DNA of 64,000 bases, from positions 106,421,912 to 106,485,911 of the forward strand of contig CM043963.1 in assembly GCA_014529385.2 (NCBI GenBank), in the 5' to 3' direction. Below, piece after piece: positions 23,901-35,339 of this stretch. The position numbers were made by a program, and so were the translations under genes. How positions within the stretch are numbered: position 1 is the first letter of the stretch; each line of letters begins with the position of its first letter. The DNA comes from Adiantum capillus-veneris. Lineage: Eukaryota > Streptophyta > Polypodiopsida > Polypodiales > Pteridaceae. Below the pieces are notes generated by a model. That model had not been told where the DNA came from and did not search any database. It saw only the letters and a list, made by a program, of their open reading frames with translations.

Positions 23901-25859
23901 ACCCATCTCCCTAGCATCTATATACATGTCCTTTTCCCTGAACTTAAAGGAGATTCTCCTTTCAGGAAATTTAACATGGGCAGCCAGACGGTCAAACCAT
24001 GGTGCCCCTAGGATTACATCCTCATGCTTGAGAGGAGAGATAAAGAAATCCTCTTTGTCCACATAGCCTTCGACATGAAGCCTCAATTTCCCGATTAAGG
24101 GAGTGACTGAAGCTTCTTGCCCCTTGAAGGCACTGTCTGCGGGTAGGATATCTCCCATCTCGTAGGATTGTATGCCTAGCTTGGTGGCTAACTCCATAGA
24201 TATGAAATTGTGAGTAGAACCAGGGTCAAAGAGAATAAAAGCATCATGTTCTCTTACCTTTCCCCAAGCATGGCATAGAGAAGATCCTTTGTGGTGAGTT
24301 TGGTGAATCTCCTCCTCTTGGATTTCAACCAAAGAAGCTCTAGGAGGATCTTGGCGGTTGTTCTTTTGGGGACAAGCGCGGTATGCATGCCCTTGTTCGC
24401 CGCACTTGAAACACCGGTTATCTTTACGATAACGCTCAAGCTCTTCAGGAGAGAGTTTATTCTTTCCTTTGTAAACTCCCTTCTCTTTGGCTTTGTTGGA
24501 ATTGCCCTTAGGAGACTTTTGGACATTGTCCTTCCCCTTAGGCTCATTGGAACCCTTGTTTTCCGGGGGCTTATTATTTCTTTTACCCCCCGTTTGGAAA
24601 TTGATTCGCGAGGCCACCATAGTATGGTGTATTACCGCCGATATGGTACGTGGCCTTTGGGAGTTGACATACTCCGCCATTTCTTCGGTTAAGCCCGCAC
24701 AAAATTGTTGCTTTTGCTCTCCAAAATCCAACTTTTTGAAGACAGTGGCTTTGAGTTGTAGGTCCCAAAACTTGTCTACATATTTGTGGATGGATTCATT
24801 GGGAGAGAGCTTTAAGCTTCGCCATTCGGTGAGTACTTTGTCTTTGGCATCGGTGGCCAAAAACTGCTTCATAATGGAAGCTCTTAAAGCCTTCCATGTT
24901 CATGGAGCTTCACCGTTGGCTCGTAGGCTAGACCACCATTGTCTGGCGGACTTTTGAAAGTGCATAGCTACATGGCGTAGCTTAGAGGACTCCGTGAAGC
25001 CCTCATCTCCAAACGCCGCATCGAATTGCTGGATAAAGGCCAAAACTTTGTCTGTAGCACCAAAGGTGCCATCATAGGTAAGGAAAGAGATGCTCTTCCC
25101 TCCCTCTTTGAATTTCTTCAGCTTGGACGACCTCTTCCATGCGGCATAGGATTTCCTATGGCCTCTTCTTTTTGATGGTTCAAAAGTTGCACCATCACTT
25201 GCTTCAGAAGATGAAGAATTTGAAGAAGGTGGAGAAGAGGGTGACCTCTTTCTCGCCTTTTTCTTGTCTTGATCTTTGTCGTCTTCACCATAGCTTTCAT
25301 AAGAGGAAGAGGATGAAGAAGATGGAGAAGAGGGTGTCCTCTTTCTCGCCTTTTTCTTCTCTTGCTTTTTATCATCCCTCTTTGAATTATGGCGTGGAGA
25401 AGAGTGTGATGGTCTTCTCCGCTTTGGTGGTGATGGAGAGCGTTTAGCCCGCCGTCTTCGTGGAGCCATCTCCGCCGAGGTGGCGGGAGACTCGCTTCTT
25501 TCTCGTTCCTTCGGTGGAGGGTCTTGAGTTCTCCTTTGGGAAGGAGATGCATCATCAAGAAGTAAGTTCTTGAGCCCTTCATATGGATTCTCTTCTTCTT
25601 CCCGAATCGGAGAGAGACCTCTTTTGGTAGTCTCACAAGGAGGCTTCCTAGGTATTCTCTCGTCATGGTGATGAGCTTGGAGAATCCCGTGAGCACGGAG
25701 CTGCCGTTGCACTTCACTTTGGAGAGATGGATTGCCCATGGCTTGTTGAAGCCTAGAAACAAGATAATTAACAAGCATTGAAGCATCATTAGTAGCTTGC
25801 TCATGAGCAAAATCAAAGTTATCAACATTAATTTCACTCTCTTTAATATTGTCAGCCAT
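20910..25859 (-). pseudogene. Copy B gag-pol polyprotein of a chromovirus, three internal stops
   Basis: One frame of 1650 codons from the ATG at 25859. The order is an N-terminal gag, a Ser/Arg/Lys-rich linker, the retrotransposon gag domain (about 25100-24600), and a CCHC knuckle CFKCGEQGHAYRAC (near 24400). Next is protease (FDPGSTHNFIS near 24210), RT (CVDYRALNRIT, then the FFDDII catalytic box near 23180), RNase H (about 22860-22410), and integrase with HHCC and DDE (about 22200-21500). It ends in a chromodomain with the FKNYPFEDARW motif (about 21050-20920). Stops are TGA at 24900-24902, TGA at 22410-22412 and TAA at 21420-21422. Copy A has CAA at the last site and copies A and C have sense codons at the others. 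I see no frameshift, so decay has only begun. Confidence 0.95.
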
Positions 25860-26249
25860 TCTAACAACTTTTAGGTGTACTTTGGCACTTCAAGCCCTAG
25901 TTGCTACTCCTCTTTACCCCTTTAGAAAAAGCACTCAAGCTACTGTACCCGCGGCTCGAATACCATTAATTGCAAGGAATAGAAGAGAGGGTCTTTCGAC
26001 ACCAAAACAGCACCGGCTCCTGTCAAGCTTCTAATAGCTCAATAGTGGTTAAGCCGTAGGCAAGCCCCGTAGGACTCCACTATTAAGACCATAGCTCTCG
26101 ACGGTGATGCCCCGTTAACTGCACAAAGGCAGGCGCACTGCAAGGCTGAAAAATCCCTATTCTACTTACTCACAGGCAATTAATAATACCAACCATTTGT
26201 AGCTAGCTTGAGGACCTCCCTTCTTGAGCAAGAAAAGAGAAACCTTGAG
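25860..26249 (-). other. Copy B untranslated leader
   Basis: About 390 bp between the PBS and the gag ATG. No conserved ORF is seen. Confidence 0.7.
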
Positions 26250-26261
26250 CTCTGATACCAA
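26250..26261 (-). promoter_or_regulatory. Copy B primer binding site (initiator tRNA-Met)
   Basis: On the minus strand the bases next to the 5' LTR read TTGGTATCAGAGCTC. TGGTATCAGAGC is the iMet-tRNA complement. Confidence 0.93.
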
Positions 26262-27855
26262 TGTAACATTTAATGGCCTAATATCTTATTTGTAGCAGAA
26301 ATTAGCATGAACATAGTGGGCATTTCATTAGAATAGATTCCTAATGAGAATTACAAGAGTGCTTGGGTGGAGAGAGCAACAAAAAGCATAACACCTAGTT
26401 AGATAGCATCGACAATACTTTCAAAAGAGAGAGCAATTAAGCTATTGACAACAGTTGAGGACAGGATTTGCATGGAGCCGGTCCCCCCTCCAAAAGGCTT
26501 TGTATTATGGTTTCTCCCATCAAGAGAGACATTGTACAATACAATTCTTTGTGTTCCTTCAAGACTAGCTAGTGCAATGAAGATGGAAGCTTCATACACC
26601 AAGCAAAACACTTAATCAAACACAACTTGAATTATCCCCGTTCTCAGACCCAAGACCTCACACACCTTCGAAGATGGTGAGAGCTAGCAGGGTATGAGAG
26701 TAGATTGAGAGGAAAAAGAAGTATCTTACGAGAAAGAAGTACATCTCCTCACATAATCACTCATATTAGCATAGCTTAGCTTAGTAATTAGCTTGGTAGA
26801 GAAGATGAGCATGCATTGAAGCTTGGCTCTTGGTTGGATTTGCATCCACATGCCAAGAGAGTGTTGATGTAGGCTTCTATCTCACAAGCTTGGAGTAGGT
26901 GATGAGCTCTCCATTAAAGCTTGGGAGGAGATAGAGTGTTTTCCCTTCACACATGGTCAAGTGTGAGAGTGTGTGTGTCCATGCCAAGCAAAAATCAGCC
27001 CCCTCTCTCTCTTGGGCGAGCCCTAGCTGCTAAGTTAGTCTGGCTTTTGCCTCATTGGACCTCCCCAGGTCAAGCCAATAGGGATTAAGCAGCATAAGTG
27101 ATAGCCTTCTGACATGTGTCCCCCTTTCCCCTTTTGTGAGAGCTTTAGATAATTAAATAATTAAACTAAACTCTCATTGGACCCCTTTGCCTCCTGGCCA
27201 ATAGGAATCAGGCAAGCCATGGGCCTCCTGAATGCTTATTGGACCCCTTGGGAGACTGCCCAATAGTCTTCTAGGACACTTAATTCTTATTGGTTTCTTT
27301 TATTAAATGTTTTTAAATTAATTAAACTAGATTTACTCTAGCCTAATTCTCATTGGTCCACTTCAAGGGTCTTCCAATAGGAATTGGGCACACCTTGTGG
27401 GCATCTGGCCTAGGGAGCTGACATGTGTCCCTCATTCCCTTTGTGTAAAGGGAGCCTGTGTGTGTGTGTGTGTGTGGCTTTCTCTCTCATCCCCTAGCTT
27501 TGGGGCTCGCCCCCTCCCATGTAGGGATGTAGAAAGACTTTTTGGGCACACACTAAGCATCCAATTTTCCCTAAGGTTGACCTTTGGACACAACCTTTGA
27601 ATTTTGGAACCTTAGCATTTTGGAAGTCTTAATGGGCTGAACCTTAGGGTCTTTCTAGCCCGTTGTTTCACATGGCTCTTTTGCAGATGGCCCCCCCTTT
27701 GGATCCCTATTTTCCCTCCTTTGGATCCCTACTGTGGCCGGTCTGCTAACTTAACCAATATTCTAGCTTTTTCTCCCTTGGCACTTCCCCACATTAAATG
27801 ATCAGTTTAATATGAGAAAATCATTTAGGAGAATTAGATATTGATTATTATGACA
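26262..27855 (-). mobile_element. Copy B 5' LTR
   Basis: 1594 bp, identical in length to the 3' LTR, with about nine substitutions by eye and no indels. Its outer end abuts AACC (27856-27859), the 4-bp repeat also present at 18954-18957. A 5-bp duplication with one base shared with the LTR end is also possible. Confidence 0.95.
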
Positions 27856-27859
27856 AACC

Positions 27860-28165
27860 AATAGAAAGACAATGGACAAAGGCAAAGGAACAGCCTTAGT
27901 TGTCAGGGGAAGGACCAAAGAAAAGTACAAAGGTGGAAAGAGGAATCAGTCTCGTAGCAAGTCCCGCAGTGCTAAACGCAAGAGTGACATAGAATGCTAC
28001 CATTGTGGCAAGAAGGGTCACATGAAAAGATACTGCAGAGAATGGAAAGCAGAAAAAGGCAAAGAGAAAGCTGAAGACCATGGTGAGAAGAACAAGTCCT
28101 TAGTGAAGATTCAAGAAATAAATGTGACAAACACTGTTGCAGAGGATGACAGTCTAGTGTCATGA
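27860..28165 (+). pseudogene. Copia gag, second part, with zinc knuckle
   Basis: Continues the gag frame after copy B. A Lys/Arg/Ser-rich linker is followed by the CCHC knuckle CYHCGKKGHMKRYC (about 28000-28041). A TGA at 28163-28165 interrupts what is otherwise one gag-pol frame, because the protease continues in the same phase from 28166. Confidence 0.88.
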
Positions 28166-31100
28166 GACATCTACTTCTTGAAGAATACAATGGACTCAGC
28201 TCTTCTTACAGCATCTAATGGAAATGCACTGAGTGACTGGATTATAGACTCAGGGGCATCAATTCATGTGTGTCCAAACAAGGAGTGGTTTACCTCTTAT
28301 GTGACCACTAAAGATCATGTTCGGCTAGGCAATGGGCAGACATGTGAGATCTTAGGTGTTGGAGATGTTCAATTGAAGTTTCAGAATGGCTCTTCTTTCA
28401 CGCTGAAGAATGTGACACACGTTCCCGCAATTACAAAGAGCTTGATCATCACAGGTTTACTTGATGATGCTGGCTACGTCACCACTTTTGGACAGAACAT
28501 GTGGAAGATATCCAGGGGTTCTATGACAGTAGCACATGGAGTAAATTCTGGAGGACTTTACATGATTTATGTATCAAATGTCTCTAAAAATGTAATCAAT
28601 GTAACCGAGCAGCCGAACGTTTCTTTGTGGCATAGCCGGTTAGGACATATGTCCAAGAAGGGAATGGAAATCTTGTCTCGTTCTGGTTATTTTCCTGGCT
28701 TTTCATTTAATGATTTGAATTCTGTGAACATTGTCTGCATGGTAAGAAAACACAGCAGCCACATAAGCATAGAATCATTAGAAGAGATACACAGTTGGCA
28801 CTTGTTCATAGTGATTTGTGTGGACCTATGCCTAACCTATCTCTAGGGGGAGCTTCTTACTTTATGACATTTATAGATGATTACTCGAGGAAAGTATGGG
28901 TTTACTTTCTCAAGCACAAGGATGAAGCGTTTAGTGTTTTCAAAACGTTTGTGACACTTGTGGAGAATCAGAGTGGCAAGAAGCTTAAATGCTTACGCAC
29001 TGACAATGGTGGAGAGTATGTTTCAAAGGCCTTTCAGGACTTTTGTGAGTCAAAAGATATAAAGCGTGAACTTACTGCTCCTTACAATCCTCCTCAAAAT
29101 GGTGTTGCTGAGAGGATGAATAGGACCATACAAGAGAAGGTCAGAAGTATGTTGTCTAATGCACAGCTGCCAAATGGGTTTTGGGTTGAAGCTATATCAA
29201 CAACTGTTCATCTTGTAAATAGATCTCCTAGCAAGGTTTTGCAGAAGGATTCAGTGCCAGAGATGGTATGGTCAGGCAAAATGCCCTCATACAAGCATCT
29301 CAGAGTCTTTGGCTGTGAGGCATATACTCACGTTCCAAAGGAATTTAGGAACAAACTTGAGCCAAAGAGTAGAAAGTGCATCTTTCTAGGCTATGATAAT
29401 TCTGGTGAGATGGGGTACAGACTTTGGGATCCCGAATCCAGAAAGGTTGTCCGTAGCAATGATGTTCACTTTAATGAATCCAAATATCATTCTAAACCAG
29501 AGAGGGTTGAGGAGATTAGAAGAGTTGTCTTTCAAGAAGATGGACCTGCACGTGCAAGACAAAATGTCAGGGCTCAAGAGGAGCAAGGACAGGATAGAGT
29601 GGAACCACAGGTTGTGGCTGAGCCTGAGCCACCTATTGTGCGTAGATCTAGACGTGTCACAAGACCTCCTGATAGGTTTGTTCCATCTATGAACTATGTC
29701 ATGTTGACTGGTTGCAATGAGGCTTCATGTTACAAGGAAGCAGTGCAAATGAAGGACTCCGGGAATTGGCAATTGGCCATGCAGTCAGAGATGACAGCTC
29801 TGCATAAACACCAGACATGGAAGCTAGTTAAATTACCACGGGGCAAAAAGGCTCTACCCTGTAAATGGGTTTACAGGTATAAGATCACCGCTCATGATAG
29901 TCAGCCAAAGTACAAAGCAAGGCTTGTTGCCAAAGGATTTAAGCATGAACAAGGCATTGACTTTGATGAAGTCTTCTCTCTGGTGGTCAAGATGACTACA
30001 TTGAGATGCTTTCTTGCATTGGTTGCCATATTAGATTTGGTGTTGCACCAAATGGATGTCAAGACACCGTTCTTGCATGGTGATTTAGATGTGGAAATTT
30101 ACATGCAGCAGCCAGAAGGGTTTATTGAGAAAGGCAAGGAAGATTGGGTATGCCAGTTGTTAAAGAGTCTTTATGGCTTAAAACAATCACCGAGGGCATG
30201 GTACCATAAATTCCACAAGTTTATGCTTTCTCAAGGCTGCAAACGTAGTGAGTTCGATCACTGTCTATATACAAAGAAGGCTGAGGATGGTAGTTGGTTG
30301 ATCCTTATTTTGTATGTGGATGACATGTTGATTGCTGGCAAGCACTTGGAAGAAATTTCAGCTTTGAAGTCAAAGATGGAAAAATCGTTTGACATGAAAG
30401 ACATGGGTGAGGCAAGTGATATACTTGGTATGCGCATTGAGAGAGACAGATCAAAGAAGTTGATTTGGTTATCTCAAACAGAGTATATTTACAAGGTTTT
30501 GCAACATTTCAATATGGAGAAGGGAAAGGCACTGAGTGTTCCATTGCCACCATATGTGAAACTTAGCAAACAAGATTGTCCTGTGTCTGAGGAAGAACAG
30601 GCTGAAATGGATAAGATTCCATATGCGTCTGCAGTGGGTAGTTTGATGTATGCAATGATTGCTACTCGCCCAGACATTGCATTTGCAGTGGGAGTAGTAA
30701 GTCGATACATGTCAAACCCAGGCAAGATACATTGGGAGGCAGTGAAAGGAATATTGAGATACCTGAAAGCTACAAAGAGTATGTGTATATGCTATGGGAG
30801 TCAGGAGCTAAGTGTAAAGGGTTTTACAGACTCAGATCATGCAGGTGACTTAGACAACCGAAGGTCTACATCAGGGTATGTCTTTACATTGGCTGGTGGA
30901 GCAGTATCATGGCGTTCTAGATTACAAGATTGTGTTACTCAGTCTACTACAGAGGCTGAATATGTTGCAGCATCAGAGGCATGCAAAGAATCAATTTGGC
31001 TTAATCGACTAGTAATAGACTTGGGAATCAAAGAAGAGATGCCTGTGTTATATTGTGATAGTCAAAGTGCTATACAATTGGCTCGCAATTCAGTTTATCA

Positions 31101-31272
31101 CTCAAAGACAAAGCATGTGGATGTGAAGTATCATTTCATTAGGGAAATGCTCGAGGATAAGCAACTTCAGCTTGTCAAAGTTCACACCACAGAAAATCCT
31201 GCTGATCTACTTACAAAAGGACTTCCCTCAGAGAGCTTTGCGCATTTTTGCAAGCAGTTAGGTGTAGGGTAG
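28166..31272 (+). pseudogene. Copia pol: protease, integrase, RT, RNase H with one frameshift
   Basis: Protease active site WIIDSGASIHVC (about 28239). Integrase begins with WHSRLGHMSKKG; the partner cysteines (CEHC) lie in another frame, so one base was lost or gained near 28720. From about 28795 the frame is clean to the TAG at 31270: integrase core (HSDLCGP, LRTDNGGEYVS, NGVAERMNRT), the RT segment CKWVYRYKI, the catalytic box YVDDMLIAG (near 30317), then RNase H (TDSDHAGD, QSTTEAEYVA) and the usual NPADLLTKGLP ending. The order integrase before RT defines Ty1/copia. Apart from the frameshift and the upstream TGA it is well preserved. Confidence 0.95.
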
Positions 31273-31350
31273 TACATCACTTCTCTACATCTCTTGTATA
31301 TTATCTTGTATAGTAGCTTCTCTCACACTTAAAGTACCACATTGGACTTT

Positions 31351-31361
31351 AAGTGGGAGGT
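31351..31361 (+). promoter_or_regulatory. Copia polypurine tract
   Basis: AAGTGGGAGGT lies directly before the 3' LTR, the classic plant copia PPT. Confidence 0.88.
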
Positions 31362-31553
31362 TGCTGGGGTATAAAGCCCAATGTGGTCGCCCAGGTAAGT
31401 GGGCGGGCCGCCAGGTATCTACACATATTCTTTTGTAAAAACCTAATAAGAACTCACTATGCTCTACACATTACAGTAGAGCGAGTTCACCATATCGTCG
31501 TGCTCTTCTTCTCGCACTCTCTCTCACGTCGCACTTCCGCTCGTACTCCTTCA
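31362..31553 (+). mobile_element. Copia 3' LTR
   Basis: 192 bp, TGCTGGGGTATAAAG to TACTCCTTCA. About five differences from the 5' LTR are visible (second-position C/T near the start, two in the GGCCGC region, two near the end). Confidence 0.95.
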
Positions 31554-31957
31554 CCTTCATGACTAAGGTGCTAAGGTGCTAAGGTGCTCCATGACTAAGG
31601 TGTTTAAGGGGCTCAAGGTGTTCCAAAAGTCAACAAATATCCCTACTCATCGGGGGGCGAGCCCTCATTGTAGGAGCATGAGAGAGAACATACACACCAT
31701 CACACAAGTCAAGCCTTGCCTAAAGAAGCAACATGGACACATGTCAAGTTCCTCTCCATGTTGCCCTCATAAGGTGCCTAAAGCCTATTTGTTGGACTCT
31801 CAAGGGATCCAATGATAATTTAACTAATTAATTAATTGTTTATGCATTTATCAAGTCCTCTCTCTCAAAGGGGAAAGGGGGACACTTGTCCCAAGGCTAG
31901 CATGGTTGCTTGATATATGCAGTCTGCATGTGATTGGCTAGGCTTGTAGGGGATTAT
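31554..31957 (+). mobile_element. LTR D, right part, truncated
   Basis: Begins with the second CCTTC copy and resumes the chromovirus LTR, with tandem AAGGTGCT words and then blocks matching copy A LTR, such as the GGGCGAGCCC word and ACACATGTCA. Similarity fades near 31957, before the middle of the LTR, so LTR D lacks its 3' half. Confidence 0.6.
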
Positions 31958-34320
31958 AGTAGTCTCATTCTTGCAGTATGTATAATGGGTTGTCCTGATA
32001 ATTCTTCACGATCTTTGGTTGAAACATATCCTTTTTGGCATGCGAGTCGAACCACTCCTATGCAAGTGAATGGTTGGTCCTTCCATTTTTCTGTGAGCCT
32101 TTGTATTGTTAGAGACAAATTAGTCATCAAAATAAGTAGAGTCCTTGGAAAACTTGTCCGGTGTCTCTCATCCATCACTGCTTTGCATACTTGCACAATC
32201 TGGTGATGCATGGAGGTCCGTGTTGTAGGCATTGTACAAAATCTTCACATTCTGTGGGTTGTGTATTGTGGATTTTCCAAACAAGTCAAAGAAAATTTTT
32301 GAGAATACTTCGCTAAAGGAATTTTGACATCGGCTAAATACTTCCGACCCCATACATTAAGCATGACAATATTGAAGCATCCCGTCCCCATTTATAAGGG
32401 AAGTATATTCCTAGCTATCCATGTCTCCTTTGTTGGTCACGGGGTAAGTTCATGGGTATTTATATACAACAGTCGGTTAGTAACAATGATTTCTTTTCTT
32501 AACTTGGACTGTACACACTCGATACTTCCTATTGGTGAAGGATTATGTCCTAATGGTCTAAATTCTAGGTTTCTTGCATTGTATTGGTACGATCCTCAAA
32601 ATGTATTTGGTACAATACAATCTGTAGGTAGTAGTCTCCTCTTCTCCTTCCCAACTCATGTGGCCATGATAAGTTGTTGCACCTCCTCTACCGTCTGAAG
32701 ATTTGCTTTCACCACAAGCCATGAGAGTTTATCCATCCATATTCCTCAAGGTAGAATGTAAGTCATCTATACACACACCCCATCACTCAAGTTAGTTAGA
32801 ACCAATGAAACATAGGTTACAACTCACAATTATGACCTTAAAACAATTTTAATCATACCAAAATCATATTTTTTCAATTTTAAATGATAATAGAAGGTTC
32901 CTAAATTCGTAAAGGTTCAATGAACCAATTCTTGGTCCTACGATTGAGGGCATACCCTTGTATTTACTTACATCTCAGGTTTCAAAGTTTAAAATTTATA
33001 CTTTTGCGCTTATGTTTACATCTTCTTTCTTATACCACTCTTCTGCTTGAGAAGTATCTATTGAAGGTAATGTATAAAAGCAGTTTATATGGGTGTGTCA
33101 TTCATTGAAATGATCATCCCTGTAGAAATACACACTTAATTTTGCTACGATTGGTTGTGCTTGAGCAAAGTCCCAAACACATCTAGGCTTCTCGTAGTCA
33201 TCGAAAGTGATGGTAACATTGTGAGAATTGAACTTAAGAATAGGTCCAAAGAGTCTATAAAACCAGTTCTTAGGTACATAATAAAATTGGTTGCCGCTCT
33301 TGACTTCTTCAGATCCGAATTATGACTTTCTCATAGAAGCCATATCTTTGGTTGAGCATGAGTGCCTTCTTATTAAGGATGATTTTGCAGCTTGGTATAT
33401 TTAGAATTGAGTATAGATTAAGGTAAAGAACATATCCTTATACTTTGATGTCGTACTCTTGAATCTTTTTCTTGACCCATAGATGTGGGTTGATTATGTA
33501 CCTATCAGATACTTGGGTTCGGTGTTCAGGTTGTGTATCAACATACAATTCCCATGCTACGTAGGATTTTGGAACAAGATAATCTCTAGTCCCCTTCAAA
33601 GCTTGAACCACTTCAACTCCCCAACAAACATTGAATCCAACTGATAGTTGAAAAAGTAATCTCTTCCAAAGTCACTTGGGAGTTCATCTAGATGGTTAAG
33701 AAGATCCATCTCAAAATAGAACAAGGAGAGATAAGACTTATCACACATGGATATCAAAATTGAGTTTATGCTCTTTATTCATCAAAATTTGATTCTATGG
33801 TCTCTTACAATAGTATTGATGCTTTGGGGTTAACTCTCTAAATACTCTTTTAACTCTCTAAATACTCTTTTAACTCTCTTAACTGGGTATTCTCTTAGAC
33901 CTCCCACATAACATTTTGATCTATAGTTATCCTCTATATTTTCTTTTCCTATAATAGCTACAAGTGATTCAAACTTCTTGGCAACCTTAGCAATCGTGAG
34001 TATTTGTGAACACATTGCCAACTAGTAGTACACATCCTCTAGACCTAGCCACATCCTAAGTTGATGTAGCATGAGGTTGACAAACCAATCCTTTGGGCTA
34101 TCATCAATGTAGATAAAGAATTGATGAAAGGGTTCTTGATGACGAGTAAGGTAGCTACGATAAACACTCTTCCAACAACTCGTGGATCTCGATCTCTAGA
34201 TAATAGAGTTCCCTCCCATCAATCGGTAATTGCATTGCCATATTGTTGAATATTATGGCCAAAACCTTGTCCCCCTTGCTAAAGCATTCAGACGTCACCT
34301 TGGGAGCCACTTGTTACTAC
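31958..34320 (-). pseudogene. Unassigned decayed minus-strand coding locus
   Basis: Several long minus-strand patches in shifting frames read like real protein. They lie at 34320-34175 (a stretch with MAMQLPIDGRELYYLEI), 34021-33830, 33700-33300 (including YVAWELYVDTQPEHRTQ and INPHLWVKKKIQEYDI), 33300-33130 (FYYVPKNWFYRLFGPIL), and 32353-31954. They run in one direction with stops and shifts between them, as expected of one old gene or element ORF of up to about 2.3 kb. I do not recognise the family. No LTR, knuckle or RT motif was found in it. Confidence 0.35.
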
Positions 34321-34821
34321 AAAACAAATGTAAGGTCTCCACTTTTCTAGCTTCAAGGAAATGAACTCAAATCTTTAGAAGAAAGCATTGGATGTACAAA
34401 CACGTAAAACATTATCTAGAAAGAAGTTAAAATTGGTATATTTAAAATCTTAAGCACAACAAACCTATAGCCATGAATTCTCAGAACTAAATTCGGGTAA
34501 AAACCGCCTCCGCTATCCTCTCTGAAATATTCACTGCCACTTCAAATTGTAAAAATAATTGGATGGTTTTTAGTAATTATTAAAGATAAAGACTTTACCT
34601 TAACCTCCTAGATATTTATTAGATATTTATAAAAAAACATAAAATTCATCCAAAAATGGTAAAATTGACTAACCAAGTTGGACAGGTGCTAGGGGAGGCC
34701 ATCATTGACTTGCCAGGGACAATTTTAACAGTAGTTAGCACCATATTGAGCCTGGGGGCTGCTTGAGCTGGAAGCAACTGCCATTTACAGCATGTGAGAG
34801 CATGTGACTGCTAGAAAAAGC

Positions 34822-34830
34822 TATAAATAG
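34822..34830 (+). promoter_or_regulatory. TATA-box-like element upstream of E3
   Basis: TATAAATAG, followed about 30 bp later by a pyrimidine-rich possible transcription start. The position suits an LTR promoter driving E3, but this rests on the sequence word alone. Confidence 0.45.
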
Positions 34831-35339
34831 GACCCTAGGCTTCTCATTTTCATTGAGACTCGGAGTCCTGGCAAGAAATCTCTTGTGCAAGAGAGATACT
34901 TTTCAAAAATCAATAAGAGAGAAAAATATAAGGGATTAAGCGAGGTAATTATGCTAATCCTAACTAATTAGCGATTTAGATTTTCTTAATTAATCTATTA
35001 ATTAAAGAAGATTAAATTATTATATACTATTAAACACTCTATTATATATCATTTATCTGATGACTACTTAATCTTAATAAAGATTGATAATCTACTTAAT
35101 TACTAGCCATAATTAGGACTTAAATTGATTAATTTTGATCTTAATTAATGGAAATTATAATAAACAAGATTAGTTAGCACTAAGATGATTATTAGAGGTT
35201 AATCATATTATTAATAAGCTACAAAAATTATATCATAATTTTTACAAACCATAAGATAGTTATTAGATTTAGAGAACATTATTAGGAACACAGATTAATT
35301 ATCTCATTTGCAAAAAGTTAATATAATTACTTAATTAAT

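Larger units (their letters stand above)
18958..27855 (-). mobile_element. Copy B: nearly intact Ty3/gypsy chromovirus nested in the copia element
   Basis: An 8.9-kb element on the minus strand with two 1594-bp LTRs, an iMet PBS at 26250-26261, one gag-pol frame (25859 to 20910), a PPT next to the 3' LTR, and AACC on both outer flanks (18954-18957 and 27856-27859). The LTRs have equal length and about nine differences by eye (around 0.6%), so insertion was recent compared with its neighbours. Three stop codons prevent translation of the full polyprotein. Confidence 0.96.
17139..31553 (+). mobile_element. Ty1/copia element, split by the insertion of chromovirus copy B
   Basis: A complete element with 192-bp LTRs, an iMet PBS, gag, zinc knuckle, protease, integrase, RT, RNase H and PPT, flanked by CCTTC. 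Removing the nested copy B (18958-27855 plus one AACC) leaves about 5.5 kb, a normal copia size. The two LTRs differ at about five of 192 positions by eye. Disabling lesions are the nested insertion in gag, an in-frame TGA at 28163, a frameshift near 28720, and an apparently lost gag start codon. It sits inside LTR D. Confidence 0.95.

Noticed and set aside
25118-25867. Long ORFs on both strands across the Arg/Ser-rich gag region
   Set aside because: They are antisense or shifted shadows of the copy B gag, caused by its repetitive Ser/Arg/Lys codons.
32168-34021. Assigning the minus-strand patches to a named family
   Set aside because: None of the patches matches a motif I can name, so only an unassigned decayed locus is reported.
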